This document shows, piece after piece, positions 52,170-63,200 of a DNA stretch of 64,000 nucleotides. The stretch is from Putridiphycobacter roseus (lineage in GTDB: Bacteria > Bacteroidota > Bacteroidia > Flavobacteriales_D > Crocinitomicaceae), in NCBI RefSeq assembly GCF_003234935.1, contig NZ_QKSB01000004.1:124001-188000 (forward strand), in the 5' to 3' direction. The notes beneath the pieces were generated by a model. That model saw only the letters and a list, made by a program, of their open reading frames with translations. It was not told where the DNA came from and ran no database searches. The position numbers and the translations under genes are program-made. The first letter of the stretch is position 1; each line of letters opens with the position of its first letter.

Positions 52170-54302
52170 TTATTCTTTAAAGAGAACATTAACGGTACCT
52201 GTATTTTCAAATAACTTATCGGCTTTATCTTTAAAAGTAATTAAATACACATAAACTCCCTCATACACAAAGTTATTATCAGGAAAACGACCATTCCAAC
52301 CAACCTCTATGTCATCTGATTCAAAAATTGTTTTCCCCCAACGGTCGAATATTTTCAAGGTATAGCTATTAAATACATAGAGACTAATAACAGGGTTAAA
52401 TATTCGGTTTTCTGAAATTTGACTATTTGGTATAATCGTATTAGGCACCCAAATTACCGGATCAAAAGTCATGCATTCTTCATCAGAATATGCTGTTTTT
52501 ATAAAGCCATATTGATTCAACTCTTCTACAGCGGCAATACGGTAACAAAATCCACCTTCAGACTGATCAAACTGTGTCTCTAATTCGTCCACAAAGGAGC
52601 GAATCCCTGGATTTGTAGTTCCTATGGGTACTGGATTATACACCCCATCCATTCCTCTATAAATATCATATTGTTTTACGCCGCCATCAAACTGCAAGTA
52701 TGGTGTCCAGGATAAGGTATTCACTAATTTAGCTTCATCTGATTGAATGGTCAAGTCAATAGCGCTAACCATATTGGTAGTTGCACCTAAATTTCCACAA
52801 GAATCTACTAAAGATACTTGGTATTGGTAAACGCCATCTGTTTGAATTTCAAAATCGTATATTTCATTGAAATCACTCCCGTTAGGCAACTCAGTTGTTA
52901 AGTATGTAAAGCCAAAGTCATTCGGTCCCTTTTTATAAATTTCAAAAGATTTAACCGAAGACAAAGATTCGGTGTACCATTCCACATGCATGCTGCCATT
53001 TAACTGATGAGAAACATTGGACAAATAGTGAAAATTAGGATTTGCTGCTGGTAAGATAGTTTTACAAAGTTCATTTGAATAAGTTATTTTCCCCGATTGA
53101 GAAACCCCTCTGATGAAAAAGCAATAAGTATTATTATAATCAATGTAATCATAATTAAAGCGAGCAATGTCTGGAGTTACCGTTTTGATCACCTGTGCTG
53201 GTGCATGATTTATGCTAAGTAAAATTTGGTATTCTACAAGAGGATCGTCTGCCGTCCAGCCATTATAAGAAGTCCAATTTACAGCCATTTTTAAATTACA
53301 TAAATCAACAGTCGCACTAGTATAAATGGTTGCATGTGATTCACTGGCAGCTGAAGTTTGATAATTTGGTGGAATATTATTTATTAAGCAAGAATCAAAT
53401 GCAGCCACGGCATAAGTTTCGGACTGTAAGTTGTGTTTTGCATTTAAGTCGACATACGAAGTAATGTAACGCCCATAAATAGTATCTAAATTTTCCCAAA
53501 AACCATTTATGATTTTTAATATTATATAGCCATAAGTATCTGAAGACTGGTTAACATTCCAAAAAACATTAGTTACATCATTCAATGTGTCTACCGTAAC
53601 CGAAGAAACTACAGGAATGTAAGGGTTCATGATATCGATAAAAAAATCTCCTTCTACATTAGAAGTCGAACTACAACCGCTGGTATGATTAACCCTGACT
53701 TGATAATTCACAAATGCACTACAAATATCTATGGTATCACGATATTCAAAGGTGCCATAATTAATATTTTTATGCGGGCTCCAAACGCCTGCTGGGTATT
53801 CTTTAAAAATGGTATAGTTAATATTCTCTCCAGCTAACTGAGGGGTATGGGTAGGGTTCCATTCAACCAATACCCTCCCATCACCTAAATCATTTATTTC
53901 TAAAAAAATGGAAGAAATGGTATCTGAATAGGTAATTTCAATATTTCCATTGTCATTGGACTTGGTTGCAAGCACGTAATTTTTTATGCCTAAATTCCCG
54001 TTAGCACCAACATGGGTATAAGTCGCAGTATTGATGTTGGTAATGGTAGCAATGGGCGTTGGGCCAGACTCTAGACAATACACTTCATATTCGAGAAAAG
54101 TACCCGTTCCAACCACAGAAGGTAACCAATCAATAGTTACGTCTCCATTTGCTAACACATTGACACAAGTCATGTCCACTGGCGGAACAATTACCCCCTG
54201 CAATCTATCGGGCATAGAAACAGTGGACATAGGCATAGCCCATGCACAAAAATTGTACAACATCAAAAAAGTGAATATGCTTATGAATTTCAACTGTTTC
54301 AT
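52170..54302 (-). CDS. Fibronectin-type surface protein with T9SS type B (gliding-motility-associated) C-terminus
   Basis: The 710-residue exported protein has a signal peptide ending CAWA. Repeated beta-sandwich (fibronectin III-like) domains follow, recognisable by strands such as VTIDWLPSVVGTGTFLEYEV, GRVLVEWNPTH, MHVEWYTESLSSVKSFEIYK and NTLSWTPYLQFDGGVKQYDIY. The last 80 residues are a type B domain: WVPNTIIPNSQISENRIFNP, LKIFDRWGKTIFES, GWNGRFPDNNFVYEGVYVYL. Type B cargos are exported by T9SS and linked to the surface with PorP/SprF partners; none is adjacent. It is convergent with the sigma-factor operon. Confidence 0.9.
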   Translation of the reverse strand: MKQLKFISIFTFLMLYNFCAWAMPMSTVSMPDRLQGVIVPPVDMTCVNVLANGDVTIDWLPSVVGTGTFLEYEVYCLESGPTPIATITNINTATYTHVGANGNLGIKNYVLATKSNDNGNIEITYSDTISSIFLEINDLGDGRVLVEWNPTHTPQLAGENINYTIFKEYPAGVWSPHKNINYGTFEYRDTIDICSAFVNYQVRVNHTSGCSSTSNVEGDFFIDIMNPYIPVVSSVTVDTLNDVTNVFWNVNQSSDTYGYIILKIINGFWENLDTIYGRYITSYVDLNAKHNLQSETYAVAAFDSCLINNIPPNYQTSAASESHATIYTSATVDLCNLKMAVNWTSYNGWTADDPLVEYQILLSINHAPAQVIKTVTPDIARFNYDYIDYNNTYCFFIRGVSQSGKITYSNELCKTILPAANPNFHYLSNVSHQLNGSMHVEWYTESLSSVKSFEIYKKGPNDFGFTYLTTELPNGSDFNEIYDFEIQTDGVYQYQVSLVDSCGNLGATTNMVSAIDLTIQSDEAKLVNTLSWTPYLQFDGGVKQYDIYRGMDGVYNPVPIGTTNPGIRSFVDELETQFDQSEGGFCYRIAAVEELNQYGFIKTAYSDEECMTFDPVIWVPNTIIPNSQISENRIFNPVISLYVFNSYTLKIFDRWGKTIFESDDIEVGWNGRFPDNNFVYEGVYVYLITFKDKADKLFENTGTVNVLFKE

Positions 54303-54437
54303 TGCGTTATAACGGCTGTAAAATTACTTTATTATAAATTAAGAGACCTAGCTTTAGGGCACTTATTTAGAATACGAAAAATAATAGAGATAGTTGTTTA
54401 AAAGACAGGTTAAATAGGAATATAAAACTTGTTTTTC

Positions 54438-55721
54438 TTAGCTTTCACTATTATCTAATAAAAACTCATCCAGCCCAAGTGATTGTATTGGTTGCACAGC
54501 TGCACCAGCAATTCCTTCAATTGAGCCATACATATTTGTAGTATTGAGCATCACCTTTTCGATTTGTTTTTCTCTTTTCTTCCAAATATTCATCATGGCT
54601 TTTTTTTCTTTATCCAAGTCTTGTTTTAACATTTCGAACCCTTCTACAATAGCCTGTACTTGACTTCTGAATTCGTTACCAGTTAAAAAGCTGTACAACA
54701 TTTGCATTTTATCGCCTTTATTTTCATTTGAATCACTTACTTGTTGTACTTTAATTAGACCTTCTCGTATGGCCATTGCCAAACTTTTAAATTCGGCAAA
54801 AGAACAGACCCAGACGCCACTTACCATTTCAAAACTTTGCTGGTTTTTAGGTAAGGTTTCGGTTATTAACACAGGCACATCAGCACCAGCCAATCGCATA
54901 TCATCTTTTAGTTTTTCAATCCATTCATTAGAAAAATTCTTAGTTCTTTTCGATTCGTAAATTATTTTACCACAAGCAACGCCACCTCTATTTCTAACTG
55001 TTTGTATACAATCGGCTCCTCTTACCCCTTTTGAAACTTCCTCAATAATATCAAATGGAAATTGCACTTTTAAATCATCTTCAATGGCCAATTCCTGTAC
55101 TTCTCCTTGCATCTGCATAGAACCTTGCTCAGCTTTTCTTTTCATTTCATCAATCAACTTTTGCTGATCATCCATTTTCTTTTGAAATTCACGCTTTTGC
55201 ATTTCAAACTTTTCCCCTTCTGCTTTCTTCACCTTCTCTTCTACCAATCTTTCCGTCTCCAATCTTTCTTTTTGGATTTTCAATTCCAGTTGCTCTTGCC
55301 TTTCTTTGAGTTCGTTCTCTTTTCTCATAAAAACAAGCTCTTTTTCTTGTAAAGCACGAATTTCTGCCTTCTTTTTAAGCGCTTCCTCTTCTAATTGCTT
55401 AAATTTTAATTCATTTTTTTCGGAGGCTTCCTTTTCTGCACTTTCGGTTAATTCTTTTCTAATTTGAGCACGGTCTGCTTCAATTTTTAATTTATACTCC
55501 TCTTGTGCTTGCCTTCTTTTTATTTCAAATTCCGCTTCTTTTTTTAATTGTAGCGCTTGTTTTTCTTCAAATACTCTTTGTTGTTTTTCCCGCTCTATTG
55601 TAATCTCCTGTTGTTTTTTTTGAAGTTCTTTTTTCAGTCTATCTTCAATATTTTTTGTAATAGTATCTTCCACACTAAAAACGTGTGCACAATTCGGACA
55701 TTCTATTTTACTATTGTTCAT
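54438..55721 (-). CDS. DUF2130 coiled-coil protein
   Basis: The 427-residue protein starts with a half zinc-ribbon CPNCAHVFSVED. A 160-residue charged coiled coil of Glu/Lys/Gln heptads follows (about 25-195). The DUF2130 domain (about 205-410) has FDIIEEVSKGVRGADCIQTV, GKIIYESKRTKNFSNEWIEKL and ADVPVLITETLP. The spaced Asp and E-S-K in the beta strands resemble a PD-(D/E)xK nuclease core, and the overall architecture recalls RmuC. That is a structural guess; function is unproven. It is cytosolic. Confidence 0.85.
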   Translation of the reverse strand: MNNSKIECPNCAHVFSVEDTITKNIEDRLKKELQKKQQEITIEREKQQRVFEEKQALQLKKEAEFEIKRRQAQEEYKLKIEADRAQIRKELTESAEKEASEKNELKFKQLEEEALKKKAEIRALQEKELVFMRKENELKERQEQLELKIQKERLETERLVEEKVKKAEGEKFEMQKREFQKKMDDQQKLIDEMKRKAEQGSMQMQGEVQELAIEDDLKVQFPFDIIEEVSKGVRGADCIQTVRNRGGVACGKIIYESKRTKNFSNEWIEKLKDDMRLAGADVPVLITETLPKNQQSFEMVSGVWVCSFAEFKSLAMAIREGLIKVQQVSDSNENKGDKMQMLYSFLTGNEFRSQVQAIVEGFEMLKQDLDKEKKAMMNIWKKREKQIEKVMLNTTNMYGSIEGIAGAAVQPIQSLGLDEFLLDNSES

Positions 55722-55826
55722 GTTGGCTAAAATTTGGTATTCCTCAGTAAGGAAAACAAAATTAAGTAATATGGACGTAAATTATTTACGTTATTTAAAT
55801 AGATATGCTTTTTTTTTGAACTGTTT

Positions 55827-56216
55827 TTATAAATCCAGTTTTTTCCAGATATAATTTGCTGTTTTTTCAGGCATTAAAATTAGCAATAACCAACAAATTC
55901 CGACGACTACAATCAACAGCTCTATTATTCCGCTATTGGGCAGTAATAAAAAAGCAGTAAAGGAAAATAGATTAAACAATACCGACTGTGTCAACTTACT
56001 GTTCATAATTTTGAACCTCATTCTTGTCACAAAACCGTTTAACAACAGCAAGGAAATTCCTGCGATAAAAAATAAAGCAATTAAAATTGAACCTGTAAAT
56101 AATGAAGCCTTATCCTTATTAATCAAAACACTCAATAAATATAATATTGCAGCTACAGTCATGGCTATTGCCATTATTTTTACAATAAAACTATTTTCTT
56201 CTCGAATTCTTTTCAT
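55827..56216 (-). CDS. Small membrane protein (129 aa, four predicted helices)
   Basis: Four hydrophobic helices follow a basic N-terminus: around residues 12-32 (VKIMAIAMTVAAILYLLSVL), 40-62 (GSILIALFFIAGISLLLLNG), 77-95 (LFNLFSFTAFLLLP) and 98-116 (GIIELLIVVVGICWLLLIL). No family is recognised. Its ATG abuts the stop of the caspase gene with no spacer, so the two are probably one operon and the protein could be its membrane partner. Confidence 0.72.
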   Translation of the reverse strand: MKRIREENSFIVKIMAIAMTVAAILYLLSVLINKDKASLFTGSILIALFFIAGISLLLLNGFVTRMRFKIMNSKLTQSVLFNLFSFTAFLLLPNSGIIELLIVVVGICWLLLILMPEKTANYIWKKLDL

Positions 56217-59200
56217 TTAATAAATCACAATATCAACAGCAATATTCTCTTCCCTCGCTGTTGGTCTTTGTTTGTTATTAGACATGATGGCGACCTGCTT
56301 ATTGACATAAGTCCTGATTTCAGAAATCTGAATCAAGCCGTCTCCATTTGCATCTGCTTTGCGCTCTTTAAATCCTCTTATAAAGTTATAAGTAAATAAG
56401 CCATTTTTCCATTCATCACTTTCCATGGCATACTCAGCCCCACCAGCACTTGAAATTACCGTTGCTCCAGTTCCTTTTCGGGTATCAGAAAATAAATCGG
56501 CTGATAATTTATTCATGTTTTGCGCGCCAAAAGCATTTTTAACCGCAATAGCGCTTCCTACAGCACGGAATTGTATACCGCCTGACTCCACTTCCACCGC
56601 TGATGATTCTTCCACTTCTTCTTTATCTAGTTCACCAGAATGGCATGTATCCATTATCAGTAATTTTTGGTAAGCTTTAATACTGTTCAGTAACTTGGTA
56701 ATTTCATCATAAGGTAATCCATTATTCGAAGGTTTATCAAAGTCAATATTATAGGTTCCAAAATAGTAATCAAAATTTTCATCCAGCAAACCATGTCCTG
56801 CAATAAAAACAGCTGCTACATCTCCAGCCTTACAGGACTGAAAAAATTGCGTCAATGCCCTGATGTTAGCTACCGTTACTTGTTCGTCTAGCAAATACTT
56901 AACATGTACCGTTTCGTATTGCTTATTATCCTCTTGCAATGCCTCTGCAATTTCAGTTGCATCCTTTGTTGGGTAGGTCAAATTATAGCGGGCATCTTTA
57001 TATTTAGAAACGCCAATTGCAGCAATGTAAAAATCTTTTCCCGTCGGTTTTCCTGACTTTAAAATTTCTTTTGTGGCGTACAAGGATTCCGTGCCATTTG
57101 CATTGATACAAGAAATGTCAATTTTATTCAACCCCTCCAATAAAGTAACATTGGCCACGTAACGAAATGACAAAGGGTCAGTTCCTGGAGCTGGACGCAG
57201 CCCTTCCTCACCGTAAACAGGCGAATTATTGACGTAAACATTGATTTGTTTTATTGGATACTTTTCGTCCCAGGCCTTAATTGAAAATTCAATATTAGAC
57301 TGGTCGGTCGTTAACGGAACCGTGTTTTCAATTTGCGTAAAAGGCAAGTTAAAGTCCATTATTAGACTACCCGCATCTATATTGTATTTTCTCAATCGTT
57401 TTCTATACAAATACTGATAAGCATCAATCAAATTCTGTGGTGTTTTCCCAATTGTTTTCGCGATAATATCCGGTCTGTTTAAATTGATATCATACTGTTC
57501 AAAAGGAACTAATTTCCCTCCAACCCTAAATGCAATGGAAGACAAGGCTGTTTTGGCGGCCATATAATAATTATCGGGCGTATAAATTATAAATTCTTTG
57601 TCATCTGTTGAAATCAAGGTTGCCAACACCTTCTTTTCTTTATAGGAATTAATCATGATTGAGCCATCATCAGACCCTGTAAAAACATAGTCAGCTTTAT
57701 AATCAAAAAAGGCTTTATTGATACCTGACTTATGCGCATCTATTTTTGCCATCTGCTCCCCATTCAATTTCCAGAAGATTATGGAATTATCCGAACTAAA
57801 AACACTTTGATTCGTCGCATAAGTCATTAACACATCCCCTTTTTCATTAAAGTCTAAACCATTAATATCTCCTGTATGACCTGACCATTCTTTTTTTAAT
57901 GCAAAAGTATTTGCATCATACACTTTTATTTTTCTATCCCAAGAAACTGTTCCAAAATGTGCGCCATTATTACTAAACTTAACCCCTCCAAAAATACTTG
58001 GCGAGGCAGATAAAGAAAGTTTTTCAATTCCTGTTTTAAAATCAATCACTTTACAATTCCCAATCAAGTCGGCATAAGCAAATTGGCTTTTTGTAGGGTG
58101 AAAATCGAAAGCCCTAAGCCCGACAGTATGCTTTACGGTATAAGCCGCTGTTTTAGTTTCGGTATCATATATAATGGTATTTGGCATATAACCACCCACG
58201 GCAATATATTTACCATCATTTGAATAACTTAGCATACTATTTACCTTATTATTGGTTTTATATGTCCCGGTAATCTTCCATGTTTTAGTATCGTACTCCA
58301 CCATGTTTAAAGCATAGTTCATCACCACCAATTTTCTACCGTCGGCACTAAAGACACAAGGAAACATACCATTAATTTCTTTTGCTACTTTATTTTGACT
58401 CAGGTCCCAAATTTCCACTGTTCCTTTGGCCCTTGCAATCGCTAAATACTTGTCATTTTGATCGTAAGTCATATCAAGAATTGCTTTGGCTCTCGGTTCA
58501 AAAGATTTAAATATTTTCTTGTTTTTTAGGTTAAACAATTGAATAAGATTGAAACTTGAGGTCATCAGCACATCATTTTCAGGATAAGTTGCAATGCAAT
58601 TAAAATCAAAATTCAAATCTGGGTCATCTTTTGAAAGTTCAGTTACAATTTTATTACTTTGATAATCATACACAATAATTCCGTTTCCGCTAACGCCAAT
58701 ATAGGCGTATGTTTTTTTGTTGTCTACCACTAAGGAATGTAAATGCTTACCAAATAAATCTTTCTCCATCAATACGGTTCCTTTTTGCAAGTCGACCACC
58801 CTAATGGCATTATTGACCAATACTTGAATTAAAAATCGATTATCGACTGACAACTGGGTTGGAATAGAAACATTCACATGTGCATTTGATGTTGAAATTC
58901 TTTCAATTTCTTCCAAGGTATTTAAATCCAAAATAATGATTTCATTCAAGTGACTGATCAATACAATCCTTTCATTTTTCAAGTCTAAATTTAAACTCAA
59001 GCAATAAAGCGATTCCTTTAAAATTACCTTTTGTTTCAAATTGGCATTAAAGCGACTTAGTTTGGAGTTTTCATCAATGTATATTATATCCTTTGAATTT
59101 GGTAAAAAGAAAGCCGACACTTCCATAGCCCCTTGTGCTGCTGTTTCGAATAATTTCTCACCCGAAATCACATTCCACCCGATCATTTCATTTTCCGAAG

Positions 59201-59480
59201 AAATGCCAATCAAAGTTTCATTATCCTCATGAAAAGTCAAAAAAACGATTCGGCCATCACTTCCCGTTATGGTCCGAAATTCTTTTCCTGAAGCAATGTC
59301 CCAAATTTTTATCAACTTGTTATTACCTGCACTGGCTAAAAACTGAGTATTTTCTGACACCACCATGGCGTTAATTTGCGTATTGTGTCCGGTGGTAAAA
59401 ACGACCTCAGGTTGGGTATTCGACCAAGCAGAAAAGTTGCTTGTCATGCAGTATATGCACAAGATAAAAATGAATTTCAT
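56217..59480 (-). CDS. Exported WD40-repeat protein with C-terminal caspase (C14) domain
   Basis: The 1087-residue protein has a signal peptide (MKFIFILCIYCMTSNFSAWS). WD40-type repeats fill residues about 25-610, with motifs such as LIKIWDIASGKEFRTI, VEIWDLSQNKVAKEI and GHTGDINGLDFNEKGDVLMT. A linker with an Ig-like stretch (about 720-830) leads to a caspase-like peptidase domain. In it FYIAAIGVSKYKDARYNLTY leads to the catalytic dyad His896 (FIAGHG) and Cys946 (MDTCHSG). An EF-hand-like DANGDGLIQISE lies at 1043. Both catalytic residues are intact, so cleavage after a basic residue (metacaspase style) or Asp is possible. It is predicted to be extracytoplasmic. Confidence 0.9.
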   Translation of the reverse strand: MKFIFILCIYCMTSNFSAWSNTQPEVVFTTGHNTQINAMVVSENTQFLASAGNNKLIKIWDIASGKEFRTITGSDGRIVFLTFHEDNETLIGISSENEMIGWNVISGEKLFETAAQGAMEVSAFFLPNSKDIIYIDENSKLSRFNANLKQKVILKESLYCLSLNLDLKNERIVLISHLNEIIILDLNTLEEIERISTSNAHVNVSIPTQLSVDNRFLIQVLVNNAIRVVDLQKGTVLMEKDLFGKHLHSLVVDNKKTYAYIGVSGNGIIVYDYQSNKIVTELSKDDPDLNFDFNCIATYPENDVLMTSSFNLIQLFNLKNKKIFKSFEPRAKAILDMTYDQNDKYLAIARAKGTVEIWDLSQNKVAKEINGMFPCVFSADGRKLVVMNYALNMVEYDTKTWKITGTYKTNNKVNSMLSYSNDGKYIAVGGYMPNTIIYDTETKTAAYTVKHTVGLRAFDFHPTKSQFAYADLIGNCKVIDFKTGIEKLSLSASPSIFGGVKFSNNGAHFGTVSWDRKIKVYDANTFALKKEWSGHTGDINGLDFNEKGDVLMTYATNQSVFSSDNSIIFWKLNGEQMAKIDAHKSGINKAFFDYKADYVFTGSDDGSIMINSYKEKKVLATLISTDDKEFIIYTPDNYYMAAKTALSSIAFRVGGKLVPFEQYDINLNRPDIIAKTIGKTPQNLIDAYQYLYRKRLRKYNIDAGSLIMDFNLPFTQIENTVPLTTDQSNIEFSIKAWDEKYPIKQINVYVNNSPVYGEEGLRPAPGTDPLSFRYVANVTLLEGLNKIDISCINANGTESLYATKEILKSGKPTGKDFYIAAIGVSKYKDARYNLTYPTKDATEIAEALQEDNKQYETVHVKYLLDEQVTVANIRALTQFFQSCKAGDVAAVFIAGHGLLDENFDYYFGTYNIDFDKPSNNGLPYDEITKLLNSIKAYQKLLIMDTCHSGELDKEEVEESSAVEVESGGIQFRAVGSAIAVKNAFGAQNMNKLSADLFSDTRKGTGATVISSAGGAEYAMESDEWKNGLFTYNFIRGFKERKADANGDGLIQISEIRTYVNKQVAIMSNNKQRPTAREENIAVDIVIY

Positions 59481-59552
59481 GGTTGGGTTATTTTGTTTAA
59501 AATTACAAAATTATTTTAAGACCCTTAAAAGTTACGTAAATACTGTAGAATT

Positions 59553-60203
59553 TTAAAAAGAAGCATGGTGAATTGGGTTCGATATTTTTTCAACACCAAT
59601 TGTTGTTTCTTCCCCATGTCCAGTATAAACCACAGTATCGTCTGGCAATTTAAACATGGTATTTAAAATGGAATTTTTCAAAGTTTCAAAATCTCCACCA
59701 GGTAAATCAATTCTACCAAAACTACCTTTAAACAAAACATCTCCATTAATTACAAATCCTTGACCTGTATGGTGAAACACCAAATGATCGGGTGCATGTC
59801 CGGGACAAAAGTAAACATCTAAAGCACTGTTCCCGAACTTTAACACATCCCCTTCTTTTAATAAGGTTACAGGGTCTGGAGAAGGTTGGTAAGCATTAAA
59901 ACCATACATACTGCTATAGGTTGGCACAGCAGCCAATTGCTGTTTTAAATTCTCATGCCCCACCACATCAATCCCATACGTTTTATGTACAAAGTAATTG
60001 CCCAAAACATGGTCGATATGCCCATGGGTATTTACTATTTTTACTGGTTTCAAATCATTTTTCGCAATAAAATCAACCAATTTATTTTGTTCATTTTTTT
60101 CATAACAACCCGGATCAATAATGATGCATTCTTTAGTTTCGTCATACAAAACATAAGTGTTTTCCTGAAAAGGATTAAAGGTCATTTTTTCTATTTGAAT
60201 CAT
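59553..60203 (-). CDS. MBL-fold metallo-hydrolase (glyoxalase II-like)
   Basis: The 216-residue protein has the binuclear zinc signature VNTHGHIDHVLGN, FCPGHAPDHLVFH, NGDVLFKGSFGRIDLPGGD and a terminal VYTGHGEETTIGVE. It resembles hydroxyacylglutathione-hydrolase-like single-domain enzymes. Because the organism appears to use bacillithiol, a thioester of that thiol is a conceivable substrate. A CAAATTTA at 60222-60229 is a possible minus-strand -7 box. Confidence 0.9.
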   Translation of the reverse strand: MIQIEKMTFNPFQENTYVLYDETKECIIIDPGCYEKNEQNKLVDFIAKNDLKPVKIVNTHGHIDHVLGNYFVHKTYGIDVVGHENLKQQLAAVPTYSSMYGFNAYQPSPDPVTLLKEGDVLKFGNSALDVYFCPGHAPDHLVFHHTGQGFVINGDVLFKGSFGRIDLPGGDFETLKNSILNTMFKLPDDTVVYTGHGEETTIGVEKISNPIHHASF

Positions 60204-60280
60204 TGTTGTTATTTTATGTTACAAATTTAATGATATCCACTTATTAACCGTTCCTTTTTTTTATCTTTACCTCTTTAATT

Positions 60281-63200
60281 ATGGTTTTAGATAAAATTTT
60301 CCGTTTTATTGTATTTGCAACAATATGCCTACTACCAAGCTTGGTATACGGTCAATTCTATCAAGGTTCTAATCAAGAATATGGTAAAAACCGTGTGCAA
60401 TACAGTAGTTTCGGTTGGAAATCACACAATTACAAACGTTTTAGAATATATTACAGCAGTGCTGACACTAAGCTAGCCTATTATTCGGCCAAGGCATTTG
60501 ATTATTATTTAAGGGAAGCGGAACAAAAATTAGAATTTAAATTTCCCGAAAAAATGGAAGTGATTGTATTTGAAAATCACGCAAAGTTTAAGCAAAGTAA
60601 CATTGGATTATTACAAGATGAGCAGACCCAAATAGCAGGTACATCCAGAATATTTGGGTCAAAGATTTTTGTTTACTATGAAGCCAATCATCAAAACTTT
60701 AATAAAAGTGTAAAGTTTGCGGTTTACGAGGCCTTAATTAAAAACATGTTATTGGGTAATGACTGGAAAAATGTTTTAAAATCGAGTGTACAGTCGGGCG
60801 TACCCGATTGGATGGAGCAAGGATTAATCCGATACCTTACTGTGGGTTGGGACAGTGAAATTGAAAGTAGAACAAAAGACTTAGTGTTGACGAATAAACT
60901 ATCTAAGTTTAACAATTTAAGTACCGAAGATAAGATTTATGCTGGCCACGCCATGTGGAATTACATTGGAGAATCCTATGGTAAAAGTAGTATTCCGGCT
61001 ATTATTAATTTAACAAGATATACCCAAAGTATCGAGCGATCGCTTTACACTACCCTTTCCCTAGATTTTCAAAAACTAAACACCAACTATATTGCTTTTT
61101 ACAAAGGAAGATATGTACGAGATTACAAAGTACAGAAAGAGCCAACAGGAGAAGAGATTAGCTTTAAAAAAAAGAAAGATGGTGTTTATTATAGTTTTAA
61201 ATTATCTTCAGATGGAAAACACGTCGCTTATGTTGAAAATAGATTGGGACAATATCGTGTAAAATTGCTTGATTTAGCGACAAAAAAACGCAAAACCATT
61301 TATAAAGCAGGAACAAAACTAGAAAGGATTCAAGACTATAGTTTTCCGGTACTTGAATGGCATCCTAAGGTGAATGCATTTAGTTTTTATACCATAAAAA
61401 AAGACAAACTCTACTATTGTATTTACATTTTAGAAGAAGCAGGTAAAAACAAAGCATCATTAACTATTAAACCCGTTACTGAGCTAGATAAAGTCATTGC
61501 CTTTGATTATAGTTCAGATGGTAAAACACTCATATTATCGGGCGTTAAAAATGGTCAAACTGACCTTTATACTTATTCTGTATTTGGCGGACAATTAACG
61601 CAAATAACAAATGATTTATATGATGAATTAGAACCAAAATTCACCAACGACAATCAAAGTATTGCCTTTGTATCTAATAGAGAAAGTGATACTATTTTTA
61701 AGGATATTGACATGCAATTCTTGCCAAACACTACCGACATTTTCACCATGGATGTTTCGCAATTTAAGCGGACATTTAAAAAATTAAAAAGAATTACGAA
61801 TACTCCGAAAATCAACGAACACAGTCCGCTACCGCTTAAGGGTGGCAGCATCACTTACTTATCAGAGCAAAATGGCATAGACAACCGTTTTATAGCCAAA
61901 GTCAATCGCGTAATTGACTATATAGATACCAGTATTCATTACCGAGATGAAATCAGTTTGCTCCCCCAAACCAATTATGTAACTGAAATTAGGGAACAAG
62001 CAATGAATTCGGACCAAGATTTAATATATTTAGTCTACCAAAACAACAACTATAAATTGTATAGGCAAACCTATGACACTACCAGCTTAGTTAAATTTTA
62101 TAATGCAGGATATTTACAAAAGGCAAACGCAGTAAAAATTTCAAACCTAAAATTACAAGGAGCTAGTAATAAAGACACCGTTTACATCAACAATGTTTAC
62201 TATCAGAAAATATTCGTGGAAATTGGTAAAGAAACAAGCATTAAGTTAGCAAGTGATTCCACAAAAGAAAAAACTAAACAACTCATTCCTAAATACCAAT
62301 TCCCAAAGTACACGATTTACAATATTAACTTCACAAAGGATTTTCTGGTCACTAATTTCGATAATACTTTTTTATTTCCAAACTATCAAATATACCAAGG
62401 ACCAGGTTCGGTATACATCAACCCTGGTCTTAATTCACTGACCAAAATTGGAGCGAGTGACTTATTTGATGATTATAAATTAGTAGGCGGTATTAGAATT
62501 CCACTTTCCTTGAATTCAGGCAGTGAAACCCTACTGTCTTTTGAAAACTTAAGAAATAGATTAGACCACCGTTTACTTTATTACCGACAAAAGGCAGTTT
62601 CAGAAACAGAGCTATCTAAAAGTATTACCCACGATATTCGTTACCGAATGAGTTATCCTATATCGGAAACTTTTAGTTTAAGATTAACCACTAATTTAAG
62701 ACAAGATAAAACACAATACCCACCTGGAGCAGAATTTTCGGAAGACGTTATACAATATAATTCTGGTTTAAATTTTGAAATGGTTTTTGATAATTCCATT
62801 CCAATGGAACTAAACATAAGAAGAGGTTTAAGATTAAAAGTATTTGCGGAATATTTACAAGACTACACCTCTAATTATTATGCTACTTTTAATTTAGGAA
62901 TTGACTTACGTTCCTATACTAGAATTACTAGAAATTTCATTTGGGTAAATAGAATTGCGGGGGCAACTTCTTTAGGAAGTAAAAGGCTATTATATTATAT
63001 GGGGGCAGTAAACAATTGGGTATTGCGACCGACGGATAATTTCAATTTTGACTTAGATGTAGATCCTAGCCAAAACTATGGTTATCAAACGATAGCTACT
63101 CCATTAAGGGGATTTATTCAAAATACAAGAAATGGTAATAGTTTTGCATTACTAAGTACCGAACTAAGATTACCTATATTTTCATTTCTATCTCCCTTCC

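Noticed and set aside
55107..55352. Plus-strand Leu/Phe-rich frame opposite the DUF2130 gene
   Set aside because: It is the complement of Glu/Lys codons in the coiled coil, which gives Phe/Leu on the other strand. It has no start context or independent signal.
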